NCBI GenBank assembly: GCA_032027005.1
Contig: JAVSMW010000016.1
Coordinates: forward strand, 1-64,000
Length of the DNA: 64,000 bases
Origin: JAVSMW01 sp032027005
GTDB taxonomy: Bacteria > Bacillota > Thermincolia > Thermincolales > UBA2595
Reading direction: 5' to 3'
Shown here: positions 7,407-15,943 of the stretch, one piece after another
How positions within the stretch are numbered: the stretch's first letter is position 1
Layout: each line of letters opens with the position of its first letter
Notes under the pieces: generated by a model
The model's input: the letters and a program-made list of their open reading frames with translations, nothing else
Database searches by the model: none
What the model was told of the DNA's origin: nothing
Position numbers and translations under genes: made by a program

Positions 7407-8420
7407 TTAATCCCCCAAATTCTTGTCATAAACTTCATCTAGAAGTTTATCAAAAGCAGCAACGATTGGATTGTTTTTTAGTTCTTTAAAATAGCTGTTT
7501 TGCTCACATTTTATCTCGCCATTATCACTGAACAGAGAAAAGAAAACAACGTTATGCTTCTCGGTTCTTTTTACTTCAAAATATTTAGCAAAGATGTAAT
7601 CATGTGTTGAGACAACAATTTGAACTCCATTCTTTTGCAGTTCAAGAAGCATTTCAACTATCACCGGAAAATGGATAGGGTTTATGTTTGCCTCAGGTTC
7701 GTCCCAAAACAATACTGAGCCTTTTTCCAATGTTCCGTTTTTTATCAATTGCCACAAAAGGGCAACCTTTCTTATGCCTTCAGCAACCAACTGAAACTCA
7801 ATTTTCGCCTGATTCCCAGGCTTAAGATAAAATTTTTCATTTTCTACTGTTACTTTTCCGTCAGTAATTTTCTGTAAAATATTAAGATATTTTTTTCTGT
7901 CGATGGTATCCCGGCCCGAAGATATATCTATTTTGGCCGAAGTTACTATGTCCACATAAGTGTCATCAAAATCAACATTATTTTTATCAACTGCCGCCTC
8001 TAAGTTCCAAGCATTTGATAATATCTCCTTGGCCGGAATGAAGGTACTGGTTAACTCTTTGAGTTGCTTTTCCCATTTATCTTCACCGGAAATATCGGCC
8101 TCCCATTTTCTTGTCAGGTGAGAAAAAGAAGCTGAAATTGATGCCGAATCCGATGAAATTTTTATTTTTGTTTTAACATTACCAGTTCCCCTTCTGGCTA
8201 GACGCCCAATACTTAAGTCATCGGGCTTAAATACCTTTACTAACTTATGAGAAAAAGAAATCTCCGGCCTAGCCGCCTGGCAGGCACTGTACAGAACTTT
8301 CATAATATGGGTTTTACCTGTTCCGTTCTCTCCAATAAAAATATTAATCCCATCGCTTAATTCAATACTTAGCTGATTAAATACCGTAAAATTTTCCAGG
8401 CGAATTTTTTGCAGGGCCAT
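7407..8420 (-). CDS. AAA/ABC-type ATPase (OLD/RecF-like), putative defence component
   Basis: 337 aa from the ATG at 8420, which has GGAGG eight nucleotides upstream; an ATG at 8435 is less well placed. N-terminus is RecF/SMC-like: IRLENFTVFNQLSIEL, then Walker A GENGTGKT (30-37). A signature-like LVAEGIRKVALLWQL precedes Walker B VLFWDEPEANINP (D240, E241), and an H-loop STHDY has H273. This is the AAA_21/OLD-like ATPase layout used in Septu, Gabija, OLD and related defence proteins, but without the TOPRIM domain of OLD. The partner nuclease is encoded directly downstream. A 163-nt gap separates it from argF, longer than other gaps in the operon. Confidence 0.8.
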   Translation of the reverse strand: MALQKIRLENFTVFNQLSIELSDGINIFIGENGTGKTHIMKVLYSACQAARPEISFSHKLVKVFKPDDLSIGRLARRGTGNVKTKIKISSDSASISASFSHLTRKWEADISGEDKWEKQLKELTSTFIPAKEILSNAWNLEAAVDKNNVDFDDTYVDIVTSAKIDISSGRDTIDRKKYLNILQKITDGKVTVENEKFYLKPGNQAKIEFQLVAEGIRKVALLWQLIKNGTLEKGSVLFWDEPEANINPIHFPVIVEMLLELQKNGVQIVVSTHDYIFAKYFEVKRTEKHNVVFFSLFSDNGEIKCEQNSYFKELKNNPIVAAFDKLLDEVYDKNLGD

Positions 8421-8583
8421 AAAAAAAACCTCCAAAACACAAAATATATCAATACTATTTCATTAATTATTCCCTAAATCCTTCCTGATAAATCAATCTA
8501 ACCAAAAGCCCTTCAATTTTACAAAATCCACGCTAATCAGCCACGCCCGCATAATCTACGGCTAGGTTTTCCCATTCACTCGT

Positions 8584-9528
8584 CTATCCCATCGTCAGTG
8601 CCAGCACTGCCTTTTGCGCATGCAGGCGGTTTTCGGCTTCATCAAAGACTACAGAATTCGGTCCATCAATTACTTCCGCAGCCACTTCCTCACCCCGGTG
8701 GGCGGGCAGGCAATGCAGGAATAAATAATCCGGTTTGGCCCCGCTGACTAATTGGGCGCTGACTTGATATGGCTGGAATATTTTCAGCCTCTCGGTATGT
8801 TCAGCTTCCTGACCCATGCTGGCCCAAACATCGGTATAAATTACATCAGCATCTTTAACCGCTAATACAGGGTCTTCTGTCAATTCAACTTTAGCACCGC
8901 TGGTGGCGGCATCAGCCTCAGCCAAAGCAACTATTTCAGGGGATGGCTCATACCCTTTGGGTGTAGCCACGGAAATATCCATGCCAACCTTAGCGCAGCC
9001 ATTTAACAGGGAATGACACACGTTATTGCCATCACCTACATAAGCCAGCTTGAGCCCTTCCAGTTTACCTTTATGTTCAATAATCGTCTGAAAATCAGCA
9101 AGTATCTGACATGGATGATTAAGGTCAGTAAGCCCGTTGATCACGGGAATTTCAGCATATTTAGCCAATTCTTCAACATCGGAATGGGCAAAAGTCCTGA
9201 TCATTATCCCATCTACATAGCGGGATAAAACCCGGGCTGTATCGGCAATAGTTTCGCCGCGTCCCAGCTGAAGATCCTGGCCGCTGAGGAATAAAGGATA
9301 ACCACCTAACTGGTGCATTGCTACTTCAAAAGAAACTCTGGTCCTGGTGGATGATTTGGTAAAGATCATGGCCAGAGTTTTCCCTGCCAGGATAGGATGC
9401 GCAACCCCCTGTTTCTGCTTAGCCTTTAAGTCTGCAGCTGCCTTTAATATCTCCATTATTTCATCTTTGCTTAAGGAATATAAGGCCAACAGATCCTTGC
9501 CTTTTAGACTTCCCTGTGTATTAATCAT
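8584..9528 (-). CDS. argF: Ornithine carbamoyltransferase
   Basis: 314 aa from ATG 9528, which has AGGAGGT upstream; the longer in-frame start at 9582 has none. Transfers the carbamoyl group to ornithine to give citrulline. Carbamoyl-phosphate site KSSTRTRVSFE (the STRT motif), the HPCQ motif NHPCQILAD, and the ornithine-binding FLHCLPAHRGEEV are all present. Follows argD by 65 nt in the operon. Confidence 0.97.
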   Translation of the reverse strand: MINTQGSLKGKDLLALYSLSKDEIMEILKAAADLKAKQKQGVAHPILAGKTLAMIFTKSSTRTRVSFEVAMHQLGGYPLFLSGQDLQLGRGETIADTARVLSRYVDGIMIRTFAHSDVEELAKYAEIPVINGLTDLNHPCQILADFQTIIEHKGKLEGLKLAYVGDGNNVCHSLLNGCAKVGMDISVATPKGYEPSPEIVALAEADAATSGAKVELTEDPVLAVKDADVIYTDVWASMGQEAEHTERLKIFQPYQVSAQLVSGAKPDYLFLHCLPAHRGEEVAAEVIDGPNSVVFDEAENRLHAQKAVLALTMG

Positions 9529-9593
9529 TAACAAATACCTCCTGTACGATACTAGTTTACCTGAATTGGGGATTCTATACAAGAAAATTGTCT

Positions 9594-10784
9594 TTACAGG
9601 CGCGACATGACCTCATCAATAATGGCCACAGCAGTATCAACATGGTCTTTGGAAACAATGAGCGGGGGCAGAAATCTGAGCACATTGGAACCCACACAAT
9701 TTATCAGAAGGCCGTTGGCCAGGCAGGCATCTACAATCTGTTTACCTTCCACAGTGATACCCAGGCCCACAATCAGCCCTTTGCCCCTGATATCTGTGAT
9801 AAATTCATATTTGCTTTGCAGCTTATTCAACTGTTCAGCAAAATACCGGCCCTTTTCTGTGGTTTCAGCTAAGAAGGCCTGATCTGCCAAAATACTCACG
9901 GCAGCACAGCCCGCGGCAGCAGCCAAAGGGTTTCCGCCAAAGGTAGAGGCATGATCCCCGGGCTGAAAGCATTCGGCCACTTTCTCCTTGGCCATCAGTA
10001 CTCCCATCGGAAATCCTCCGGCAACAGCTTTAGCCAGGGTCATAATATCGGGTTCCACGGCAAAGTGCTCATAGGCAAATAATTTCCCGGTCCTGGCCAA
10101 TCCGCACTGCACCTCGTCAAAAATCAGAAGCAGATTTTTATCATTACACAATTGTTTTACCATTTGCATAAATTCATAATCGGCAACATTCACTCCACCC
10201 TCACCCTGAATCGGCTCCATCAAAATAGCACAGGTATGGGGAGAGACCGCAGCTTCTAAAGCTGCAAAATCATTAAAGGGCACATACTTAAACCCTTGTG
10301 GGAGAGGATCCAAATCCTTTTGGTATTTGGGCTGAGCCGTTGCTGTAATAGCGGCCAGGGTCCGCCCGTGAAAGGATTTGTCAAAAGTAATAATTTCGTA
10401 TTTTTCAGGTCCTAAGTATTTGCGGGCGTATTTTCTGGCCAGCTTAATAGCCCCTTCATTGGCCTCAGCCCCGCTGTTACAGAAAAAAGCCTTATCCAGG
10501 GCTGAATTTTCAACAAGCATTTGGGCTAATTGGACCTGAGGCTCAATCCAGTACATATTGGAAACATGCATTAATTTTCCGGCCTGCTCCCGAATGGCTT
10601 CTACAACCTTGGGATGGCAGTGGCCCAAAGAGTTAACAGCCAGCCCTGACACAAAATCCAGGTACTGCTTCCCTTCAGCATCCCAGACATAAGCACCTTC
10701 CCCCCTGACCAAGGCCATCGGCAGCCTGCCATATGTATTCATCACATATTTCTGTCCCATTTCCATAATTTCTTGAGTATTCAT
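9594..10784 (-). CDS. argD: Acetylornithine aminotransferase
   Basis: 396 aa PLP-dependent class III aminotransferase converting N-acetylglutamate semialdehyde to N-acetylornithine. Features: AEANEGAIKLARK, the GRTLAAITATAQ loop, the cofactor aspartate in LLIFDEVQCGLARTGK, and the Schiff-base lysine in MTLAKAVAGGFPMG (lysine about 246). ATG follows a GAGGTGG ribosome binding site. Confidence 0.96.
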   Translation of the reverse strand: MNTQEIMEMGQKYVMNTYGRLPMALVRGEGAYVWDAEGKQYLDFVSGLAVNSLGHCHPKVVEAIREQAGKLMHVSNMYWIEPQVQLAQMLVENSALDKAFFCNSGAEANEGAIKLARKYARKYLGPEKYEIITFDKSFHGRTLAAITATAQPKYQKDLDPLPQGFKYVPFNDFAALEAAVSPHTCAILMEPIQGEGGVNVADYEFMQMVKQLCNDKNLLLIFDEVQCGLARTGKLFAYEHFAVEPDIMTLAKAVAGGFPMGVLMAKEKVAECFQPGDHASTFGGNPLAAAAGCAAVSILADQAFLAETTEKGRYFAEQLNKLQSKYEFITDIRGKGLIVGLGITVEGKQIVDACLANGLLINCVGSNVLRFLPPLIVSKDHVDTAVAIIDEVMSRL

Positions 10785-10816
10785 CTTTATCCACCTCGTC
10801 TTTATTACTAAAATAT

Positions 10817-11707
10817 CTATCTCACTACCATAGTCCCGATACCCTTATCAGTAAATACTTCCAACAAAATGCTATGCGGGATTCTGCCGTCTAAGATGTG
10901 GGTGGTTGCCACTCCTGCTTCGATAGCCTGCACACAGCACTCAACCTTGGGAATCATGCCTCCGCTGATTATGCCCCTGGTAATCAGGTCATTAACCTGA
11001 TGGAGCTTAAGTTCGGAAATCAAGGTTTCTTTGCTGCCGTAATCCTCAAAAATGCCTTCCACATCAGTCAGGAGAATCAGTTTAGCGGCTCCCAGGGCGG
11101 CTGCTACTTCACCTGCCACATAATCCGCATTTATGTTATAGCTTTCACCGTCCGTACCAACGCCCACAGGCGCCACTACAGGTATGTATCCTTCACCGAT
11201 AACAGTTTGAATAATCTCGGGATTAATCTTCCTGACGTCCCCTACAAAGCCAATATCCTGTGTTACTTCATGCCCAGAATCATCTATCGATTTACCCAGT
11301 TTTTTGACAGCCTGAATCAAATTTGCGTCTTTTCCGGAAAGTCCCACTGCCCTGCCCCCATGCCGGTTAATCAGGGCAACTATTTCTTTATTGATTTTAC
11401 CGACCAAGACCATCTCTACAATTTCCATTGTAGCAGCATCAGTTACCCGGCTGCCGCCCACAAACTGGGAAGGGATCTGAAGTCTGGCCAGCATATCCGT
11501 AATTTCCGGTCCCCCGCCGTGCACAATCACCGGGTTGATCCCTATCAGTTTCATTAAAATAACATCGTTTATAACAGCCTGTTTTAACTCGTCATTGATC
11601 ATAGCATGCCCGCCGTATTTGATGACTACCGTTTTCCCGTAGAATTTCTTGATATATGGCAGGGCCTCAATCAATATACCAGCCTTTTCCACTGCATCTT
11701 TCACCAT
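10817..11707 (-). CDS. argB: Acetylglutamate kinase
   Basis: 296 aa amino-acid kinase that phosphorylates N-acetylglutamate. KYGGHAM near residue 30, the HGGGPEI substrate loop, GLSGKDANL and the C-terminal GGMIPKVECC nucleotide-binding segment are clear. The long N-terminal helix (DAVEKAGILIEALPYIKKF) is typical of hexameric, arginine-inhibited enzymes, so feedback control is likely. ATG follows GAAGGAG. Confidence 0.96.
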   Translation of the reverse strand: MVKDAVEKAGILIEALPYIKKFYGKTVVIKYGGHAMINDELKQAVINDVILMKLIGINPVIVHGGGPEITDMLARLQIPSQFVGGSRVTDAATMEIVEMVLVGKINKEIVALINRHGGRAVGLSGKDANLIQAVKKLGKSIDDSGHEVTQDIGFVGDVRKINPEIIQTVIGEGYIPVVAPVGVGTDGESYNINADYVAGEVAAALGAAKLILLTDVEGIFEDYGSKETLISELKLHQVNDLITRGIISGGMIPKVECCVQAIEAGVATTHILDGRIPHSILLEVFTDKGIGTMVVR

Positions 11708-11719
11708 AAACCACTCCTT

Positions 11720-12619
11720 CTAAAATATCCCCAAAATTTCTTTGCCTGACATGATGGCACTCCAGTGGAGCTGGTACGCCAGGGAAATTTCCGTATGGGC
11801 GGCAAAACCACAAAAGCGACAAGGATTGTGATCAATAGTACGGTTTTTCAGGTAGCAGCCCTGGTTAAAAGTCCCGTCAGGTTCCACATTGGCAATCATC
11901 CATGGTTCACAGACCCAGCTGTTGTCCCTGAGGGTTCTGAGGGCCAATACAGAGTCAGTTAAAGGATACCCCTTAAGCTTCAGCTCTATTAGCTGATCCA
12001 GGACCGCGGCCCGTTCCTCCCAGGTCAGCAGCAGGTCCTCACTCTCCTGATAAGGATAAAAAAACTGGATTGTAATTCCTTTGACAATTGAGGCCAGATA
12101 CTTAATAAGGTCGGATATTTCCTGCCGGTTGAGCCTGTTGATTGTAATATTGGCAAAAATCTTGGGATGGCTGCTCCTTTTAATATTTTCAATTATCCTG
12201 TCGAAAGACTTGCCCCTCAGCCTGTCATGGGTTTCCCGCAGCCCATCTATACTAACCCAGATAATATCAGTGTCAAGTTCAAGGGGCAGGGTTCCGTTGG
12301 TCGTAACTCCAGTGCAATAAAAATATTTTCTGGCCTCCCGGACAACATCACTGATATTACGACTGCCGTCCTGCCATAAAAGTGGTTCGCCGCCCTCCAG
12401 AATAAGAATGCGTACACCATGGCGAAAAATCTCCGGCAATATATGACAAATCCGCTCCCACGTTAAGTCTGGTGTCGGCCTTTGCCAATAAGGACACTGC
12501 CGGCACTTCAGAGTGCACCTGTGAGTCAGCTTCATCCCGGCCAGAATTGGCCGCTTATCATTAAAGAATCTGGCCCCGGCATAATACCGGGCCAGGTATA
12601 ATACCCGCGAAAGCTTCAT
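11720..12619 (-). CDS. Radical SAM protein of unknown function
   Basis: 299 aa. The 4Fe-4S cluster motif CTLKCRQC (CxxxCxxC) lies at about residues 35-42, followed by EGGEPLLW, the GGE motif that contacts SAM, and VSIDG. The C-terminal part has further cysteines (C at about 238, then GCYLKNRTIDHNPCRFCGF), suggesting an auxiliary cluster or metal site as in SPASM/twitch proteins. It lies between argJ and argB with short gaps, so it is co-transcribed with arginine genes, but no known arginine enzyme is of this type. Ribosome binding site is weak. Confidence 0.8.
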   Translation of the reverse strand: MKLSRVLYLARYYAGARFFNDKRPILAGMKLTHRCTLKCRQCPYWQRPTPDLTWERICHILPEIFRHGVRILILEGGEPLLWQDGSRNISDVVREARKYFYCTGVTTNGTLPLELDTDIIWVSIDGLRETHDRLRGKSFDRIIENIKRSSHPKIFANITINRLNRQEISDLIKYLASIVKGITIQFFYPYQESEDLLLTWEERAAVLDQLIELKLKGYPLTDSVLALRTLRDNSWVCEPWMIANVEPDGTFNQGCYLKNRTIDHNPCRFCGFAAHTEISLAYQLHWSAIMSGKEILGIF

Positions 12620-12636
12620 CCTAACACCAGCTTTTA

Positions 12637-13842
12637 TTATGATCGATAATCCGCATTGATTTTGACATAATCATAGGAGAAGTCACAGGTCCAGGCAGTC
12701 ACATCTATGTCACCCATATGGAGGTCAATGGTGATAGTAACTTCTTTTGCCTGTAAAATCTCTTTGGCCCTCTCCTCACTGAAATTAAGGCCGCTCCCGG
12801 CTTCTGCCATTTTTTCGTCACCTATAAATATGTCTATTTTCCCTGGGTCTACGTCTACACCAGCATACCCGATAGCACAAATAATCCGGCCCCAGTTGGC
12901 ATCCTCCCCAAAAATAGCAGTTTTCACCAGATTGGAATTAGCAACAGCCATAGCCACATTTTTGCCGCTTTCATAGGAATCGGCCCGCTGTACTTTAATC
13001 TCTACTAACTTGGTAGCTCCCTCTCCGTCCCGGGCAATCATTTTAGCCAGGGAAACACATAATTCCAGGAGAGCATTCCGAAAGATGTTAAAATTGGCAT
13101 CTTCAGCTGCAATCAGATCGTTGCCGGCCAGACCATTAGCCAAAATAACCAGGGAATCATTGGTGCTGGTATCACCGTCAACAGTAACCATATTGAATGA
13201 CCGGTCAGCAGCGTACTTCAGTGCTTTTGCCAACATTGCCGGCGAGATGCTGACATCACTTGTGAGGAAAGAAAGCATAGTAGCCATATGGGGATTAATC
13301 ATACCTGAACCTTTGGCTATCCCGCCAATGGTGATGGATTTACCAGCCAGCTGAAATTGTACTGCGGCCTTTTTAGGTACTGTATCTGTAGTCATAATGG
13401 CCTCAGCCGCGTGATCTCCTCCATCAGCTGTCAACTCACCTATAGCCTGAGCTATACCTGGAATAAGCCGCTCCATAGGTATCTGCTGACCAATAACCCC
13501 CGTCGAAGCCACAATTACCCCTTCAGGTTTGATGTTCAGGCCCTTCGCTGTGACAGCAGCCATTTCCCGGGCAATGGCCATCCCATCGGCACCGGTACAC
13601 GCATTGGCATAACCGCTGTTTACTACAACAGCCTGAGCAGCCCCGTCAGCCAGGTGTTCCATTGATAAAACAACAGGCGCGGCCTTTACTTTATTGGTAG
13701 TAAATACCCCGGCGGCCGATGCCGGAGCCTCCGAATAAATAACGGCAACATCTCTTTTATCATACTTAATCCGGGCCTTCACCCCACTGGCCTGAAAACC
13801 CTGCGCAGCAGTAACGCCCCCGTCAATGTGTTTGTAATTCAT
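12637..13842 (-). CDS. argJ: Bifunctional glutamate N-acetyltransferase / amino-acid acetyltransferase
   Basis: 401 aa ornithine acetyltransferase, an autoprocessed Ntn-type enzyme that recycles the acetyl group from acetylornithine to glutamate. The cleavage site lies in MINPHMATMLSFLTSD, where the threonine after A becomes the new N-terminus. VNSGYANACTG and DGDTSTNDS are also diagnostic. Its presence explains why no argE appears in the cluster. ATG start at 13842, 21 nt after argC. Confidence 0.96.
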   Translation of the reverse strand: MNYKHIDGGVTAAQGFQASGVKARIKYDKRDVAVIYSEAPASAAGVFTTNKVKAAPVVLSMEHLADGAAQAVVVNSGYANACTGADGMAIAREMAAVTAKGLNIKPEGVIVASTGVIGQQIPMERLIPGIAQAIGELTADGGDHAAEAIMTTDTVPKKAAVQFQLAGKSITIGGIAKGSGMINPHMATMLSFLTSDVSISPAMLAKALKYAADRSFNMVTVDGDTSTNDSLVILANGLAGNDLIAAEDANFNIFRNALLELCVSLAKMIARDGEGATKLVEIKVQRADSYESGKNVAMAVANSNLVKTAIFGEDANWGRIICAIGYAGVDVDPGKIDIFIGDEKMAEAGSGLNFSEERAKEILQAKEVTITIDLHMGDIDVTAWTCDFSYDYVKINADYRS

Positions 13843-13863
13843 GATTCAGTCTCTCCTCTTCTT

Positions 13864-14904
13864 CTACGGAAATACCGGGGCAAAATCTATGCCTGTTTTT
13901 TCCGGCAGCCCGAACATAATGTTCATGTTCTGGACGGCCTGGCCTGAGGCCCCTTTGACCAGGTTATCGATGGCAGAAACCACCACAACCCTGCCGGTTC
14001 GGGCATCTACAGTGAGTCCTATATCACAGAAATTAGATCCATAAACCCATTTTGTCTGGGGATACTGCCCTTGGGGATGTATCCTCACAAAATAATCATC
14101 TTGATAGAATTCATTGTATAAGTTCAAAAGATCCCCGGTCGTGCCGGGCTCTTTGAGGCTTACGTAGATTGTGCTGAGGATGCCCCTGGTCATGGGAACC
14201 AGGTGCGGGGTGAAGGAAATGGTCAGCTTTTGCCCGGCCAGCTTCCCCAACTCCTGTTCAATCTCCGGAGTGTGGCGATGGGCTCCGATATTATAGGCCT
14301 TAAAATTTTCGTTGCACTCCGAATAATGAAAGGCCAGATTCAGTCCTCTGCCTGCACCGGAAGCGCCTGATTTAGAATCGGCTATAATCGTAGCCGGGTC
14401 GATGAGGCCGTTTTTTAACAAAGGAGCGAGGCCTAAAATAACACTGGTCGGGTAGCAGCCGGGGTTGCCGATAACATTGGTCCGGCTGATGCGGTCACGG
14501 TAAAGTTCCGGCAGTCCGTATACAGCCTCCACTGCTAACTGGGGAGTTTTATGCTGAACCCGGTACCACTCTTCATAAACGGCCACCTCATCAAAGCGGT
14601 AGTCTGCACCCAGGTCAATAACCTTTTTCCCTTTATTGGCCACAATTTCAACCACATCCATGGAGACCCCATGAGGCAAAGCAGTGTAAATCACATCACA
14701 GCGCTGGGCTAAATCTTCGGCATCCTGCGGCTCCAGGACCAGCTCCGAAAAATTTACAGCACTTGGAAAAACGCTGCCGAAGCTTTGCTCATTATACGTT
14801 TGCGAAGTAAGACCGACTATTTCAACACCGGGATGTCTGGCCAGCAGGCGCACCAATTCAACTCCTGTATACCCGGTAGCACCGATAACTCCTACTTTTA
14901 TCAT
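13864..14904 (-). CDS. argC: N-acetyl-gamma-glutamyl-phosphate reductase
   Basis: 346 aa NADPH-dependent reductase. N-terminal Rossmann motif GVIGATGYTGVEL, the catalytic cysteine in GNPGCYPTSVILGL, and HRHTPEIEQEL. First gene of the arginine operon: the ATG follows GAGGGAGAT and is 46 bp downstream of the promoter -10 box. Confidence 0.97.
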   Translation of the reverse strand: MIKVGVIGATGYTGVELVRLLARHPGVEIVGLTSQTYNEQSFGSVFPSAVNFSELVLEPQDAEDLAQRCDVIYTALPHGVSMDVVEIVANKGKKVIDLGADYRFDEVAVYEEWYRVQHKTPQLAVEAVYGLPELYRDRISRTNVIGNPGCYPTSVILGLAPLLKNGLIDPATIIADSKSGASGAGRGLNLAFHYSECNENFKAYNIGAHRHTPEIEQELGKLAGQKLTISFTPHLVPMTRGILSTIYVSLKEPGTTGDLLNLYNEFYQDDYFVRIHPQGQYPQTKWVYGSNFCDIGLTVDARTGRVVVVSAIDNLVKGASGQAVQNMNIMFGLPEKTGIDFAPVFP

Positions 14905-14942
14905 TTAATCATCTCCCTCATTCTTTCGGCTTTCAAGCTGAT

Positions 14943-14983
14943 AATTTATAATTATACATCATAAATGTATAAAAATGCAATAT
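14943..14983 (-). promoter_or_regulatory. Arginine operon promoter with ARG-box-like operator
   Basis: Minus strand: TTGCAT (14975-14980) and TATAAT (14951-14956) with an 18-bp spacer. The promoter is embedded in two AT-rich imperfect palindromic segments, TTGCATTTTTATACATT and GATGTATAATTATAAATT, that resemble ArgR/AhrC boxes (TGAATAATTATNCA type). Arginine-dependent repression by an ArgR encoded elsewhere is the likely control. No T-box or riboswitch leader is seen; the 5' UTR is only about 40 nt. Confidence 0.65.
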
Positions 14984-15080
14984 TCCATCTGGCTAGATTT
15001 AACATTAAAAATGAAAATAAGGGCATCCTGGCAGTTCAGGATCTGGGAGAGGAAGTAAGTCTAAAATATTGGAAAAACTA

Positions 15081-15120
15081 GGTACCCCGTTCTTTCCGAC
15101 TAAATAAAGAAAAGGGTACC
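15081..15120. terminator. Hairpin between sspH and argC
   Basis: GGTACCC and GGGTACC close a stem that continues with TTCTTT/AAGAA. It follows the end of sspH on the minus strand and probably terminates it. The rest of 14984-15221 contains no gene that I can support. Confidence 0.45.
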
Positions 15121-15221
15121 GAGTTGGGATTAGTGATATGTTTAGTATTGCGGCAAGGCATAACGCGGTCATTGCTGCAAATAGCGGCTCACAGGGAACA
15201 ACCTTTCGGGTCTAAATTAAT

Positions 15222-15404
15222 TTACCCCATCTCAGTCAACTGTTGGACAGGTACAGTCATCCTGCCATTTTCCAAATCTCCTGAGGATATCGTTGCCTTC
15301 TGCTGCCTGGGCTCCAGACTGTCAATCCACACCGGACTGCCATTATAAAATACTTCAAAGGTTTTAGGTGAATTAAAGATTTCCGTTGCACGCTCGTAGT
15401 TCAC
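15222..15404 (-). CDS. sspH: H-type small acid-soluble spore protein
   Basis: 60 aa from a GTG at 15404 preceded by AAAGGAGATG; this start gives the usual SspH length. The body matches the family: ERATEIFNSPKTFEVFYNGSPVWIDSL, then a segment ending MTVPVQQLTEMG, compare the SspH pattern of a-helix, VTYNGVPVWI and a C-terminal VNVRELVE. Minor spore-core proteins of this type are made in the forespore under SigG/SigF. It shows that the organism sporulates. Confidence 0.85.
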   Translation of the reverse strand: MNYERATEIFNSPKTFEVFYNGSPVWIDSLEPRQQKATISSGDLENGRMTVPVQQLTEMG

Positions 15405-15433
15405 GATTTCATCTCCTTTATTACGCACATTGG

Positions 15434-15567
15434 GATAAAGTGAAACTTACTTCAGATGGAGTTTTGACTCTATCTGAAGTTTAGTTGAACTTATCCAGGG
15501 GCTTAGCGCCACTTATCTCCCGCTCACAGAAGCAGGAGTCTTAGTGTCGGTTAGCCATCGGATAAAG
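15434..15567 (+). repeat. Dispersed structured repeat SR2, copy a
   Basis: About 134 bp. Begins TAAAGTGAAACTTAC, has a first hairpin with arms ACTTCAGATGGAGT and ACTCTATCTGAAGT, then TTATCCAGGGGCTTAGCGCC, a second hairpin (decayed here), and ends GGTTAGCCATCGGATAA, whose GGATAA pairs with TTATCC. Copies b (18448) and c (60024, inverted) share this layout. Here it lies 30 bp upstream of sspH in the opposite direction. Confidence 0.85.
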
Positions 15568-15727
15568 CTATTTTTCCCTGGTATTCAGCTGTTATTCACC
15601 CTTCCCCGAATTTTCCATAAACTTAATCTTGATATCGACAATCTCTCCACTCAGGCTGTTCATCAATACCTAGTTATTCGTCGGATTTCCGAGTATTCCT
15701 TGCAAAAATACAAAAAAATACGGATGC

Positions 15728-15835
15728 TTAACGCATCCGCTTATTTTCCTCTCTCATCTTCCGGACAGCCCGCATAAACAGGTTATAGAGTTCCATCCGA
15801 TTGTTAATTTCTTTCAGGCTTTGTTGTTTAGCCAT
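15728..15835 (-). CDS. 35-aa basic small protein
   Basis: ATG at 15835 follows GGGAGGTGTAAAGAG, a good ribosome binding site. The product is highly charged and helical (AKQQSLKEINNRMELYNLF, then VRKMREENKRMR). The TAA lies inside a hairpin CGGATGCGTTAAGCATCCG that could act as a terminator. No family recognised; the strong RBS and terminator suggest a genuine small gene, but comparative evidence is lacking. Confidence 0.5.
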   Translation of the reverse strand: MAKQQSLKEINNRMELYNLFMRAVRKMREENKRMR

Positions 15836-15943
15836 CTCTTTACACCTCCCGCCGAAATTTAACAGGACCCATTAATTTGGATAAGCTGCTTAGCAGCTCT
15901 GATTATTAACAGTATAACCTGATTCGGCAGTCCATAAACCGTT

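Noticed and set aside
14905..15080. T-box or riboswitch upstream of argC
   Set aside because: The transcribed leader is only about 40 nt, and no specifier stem or T-box TGG motif is seen; an ArgR-type operator fits better.
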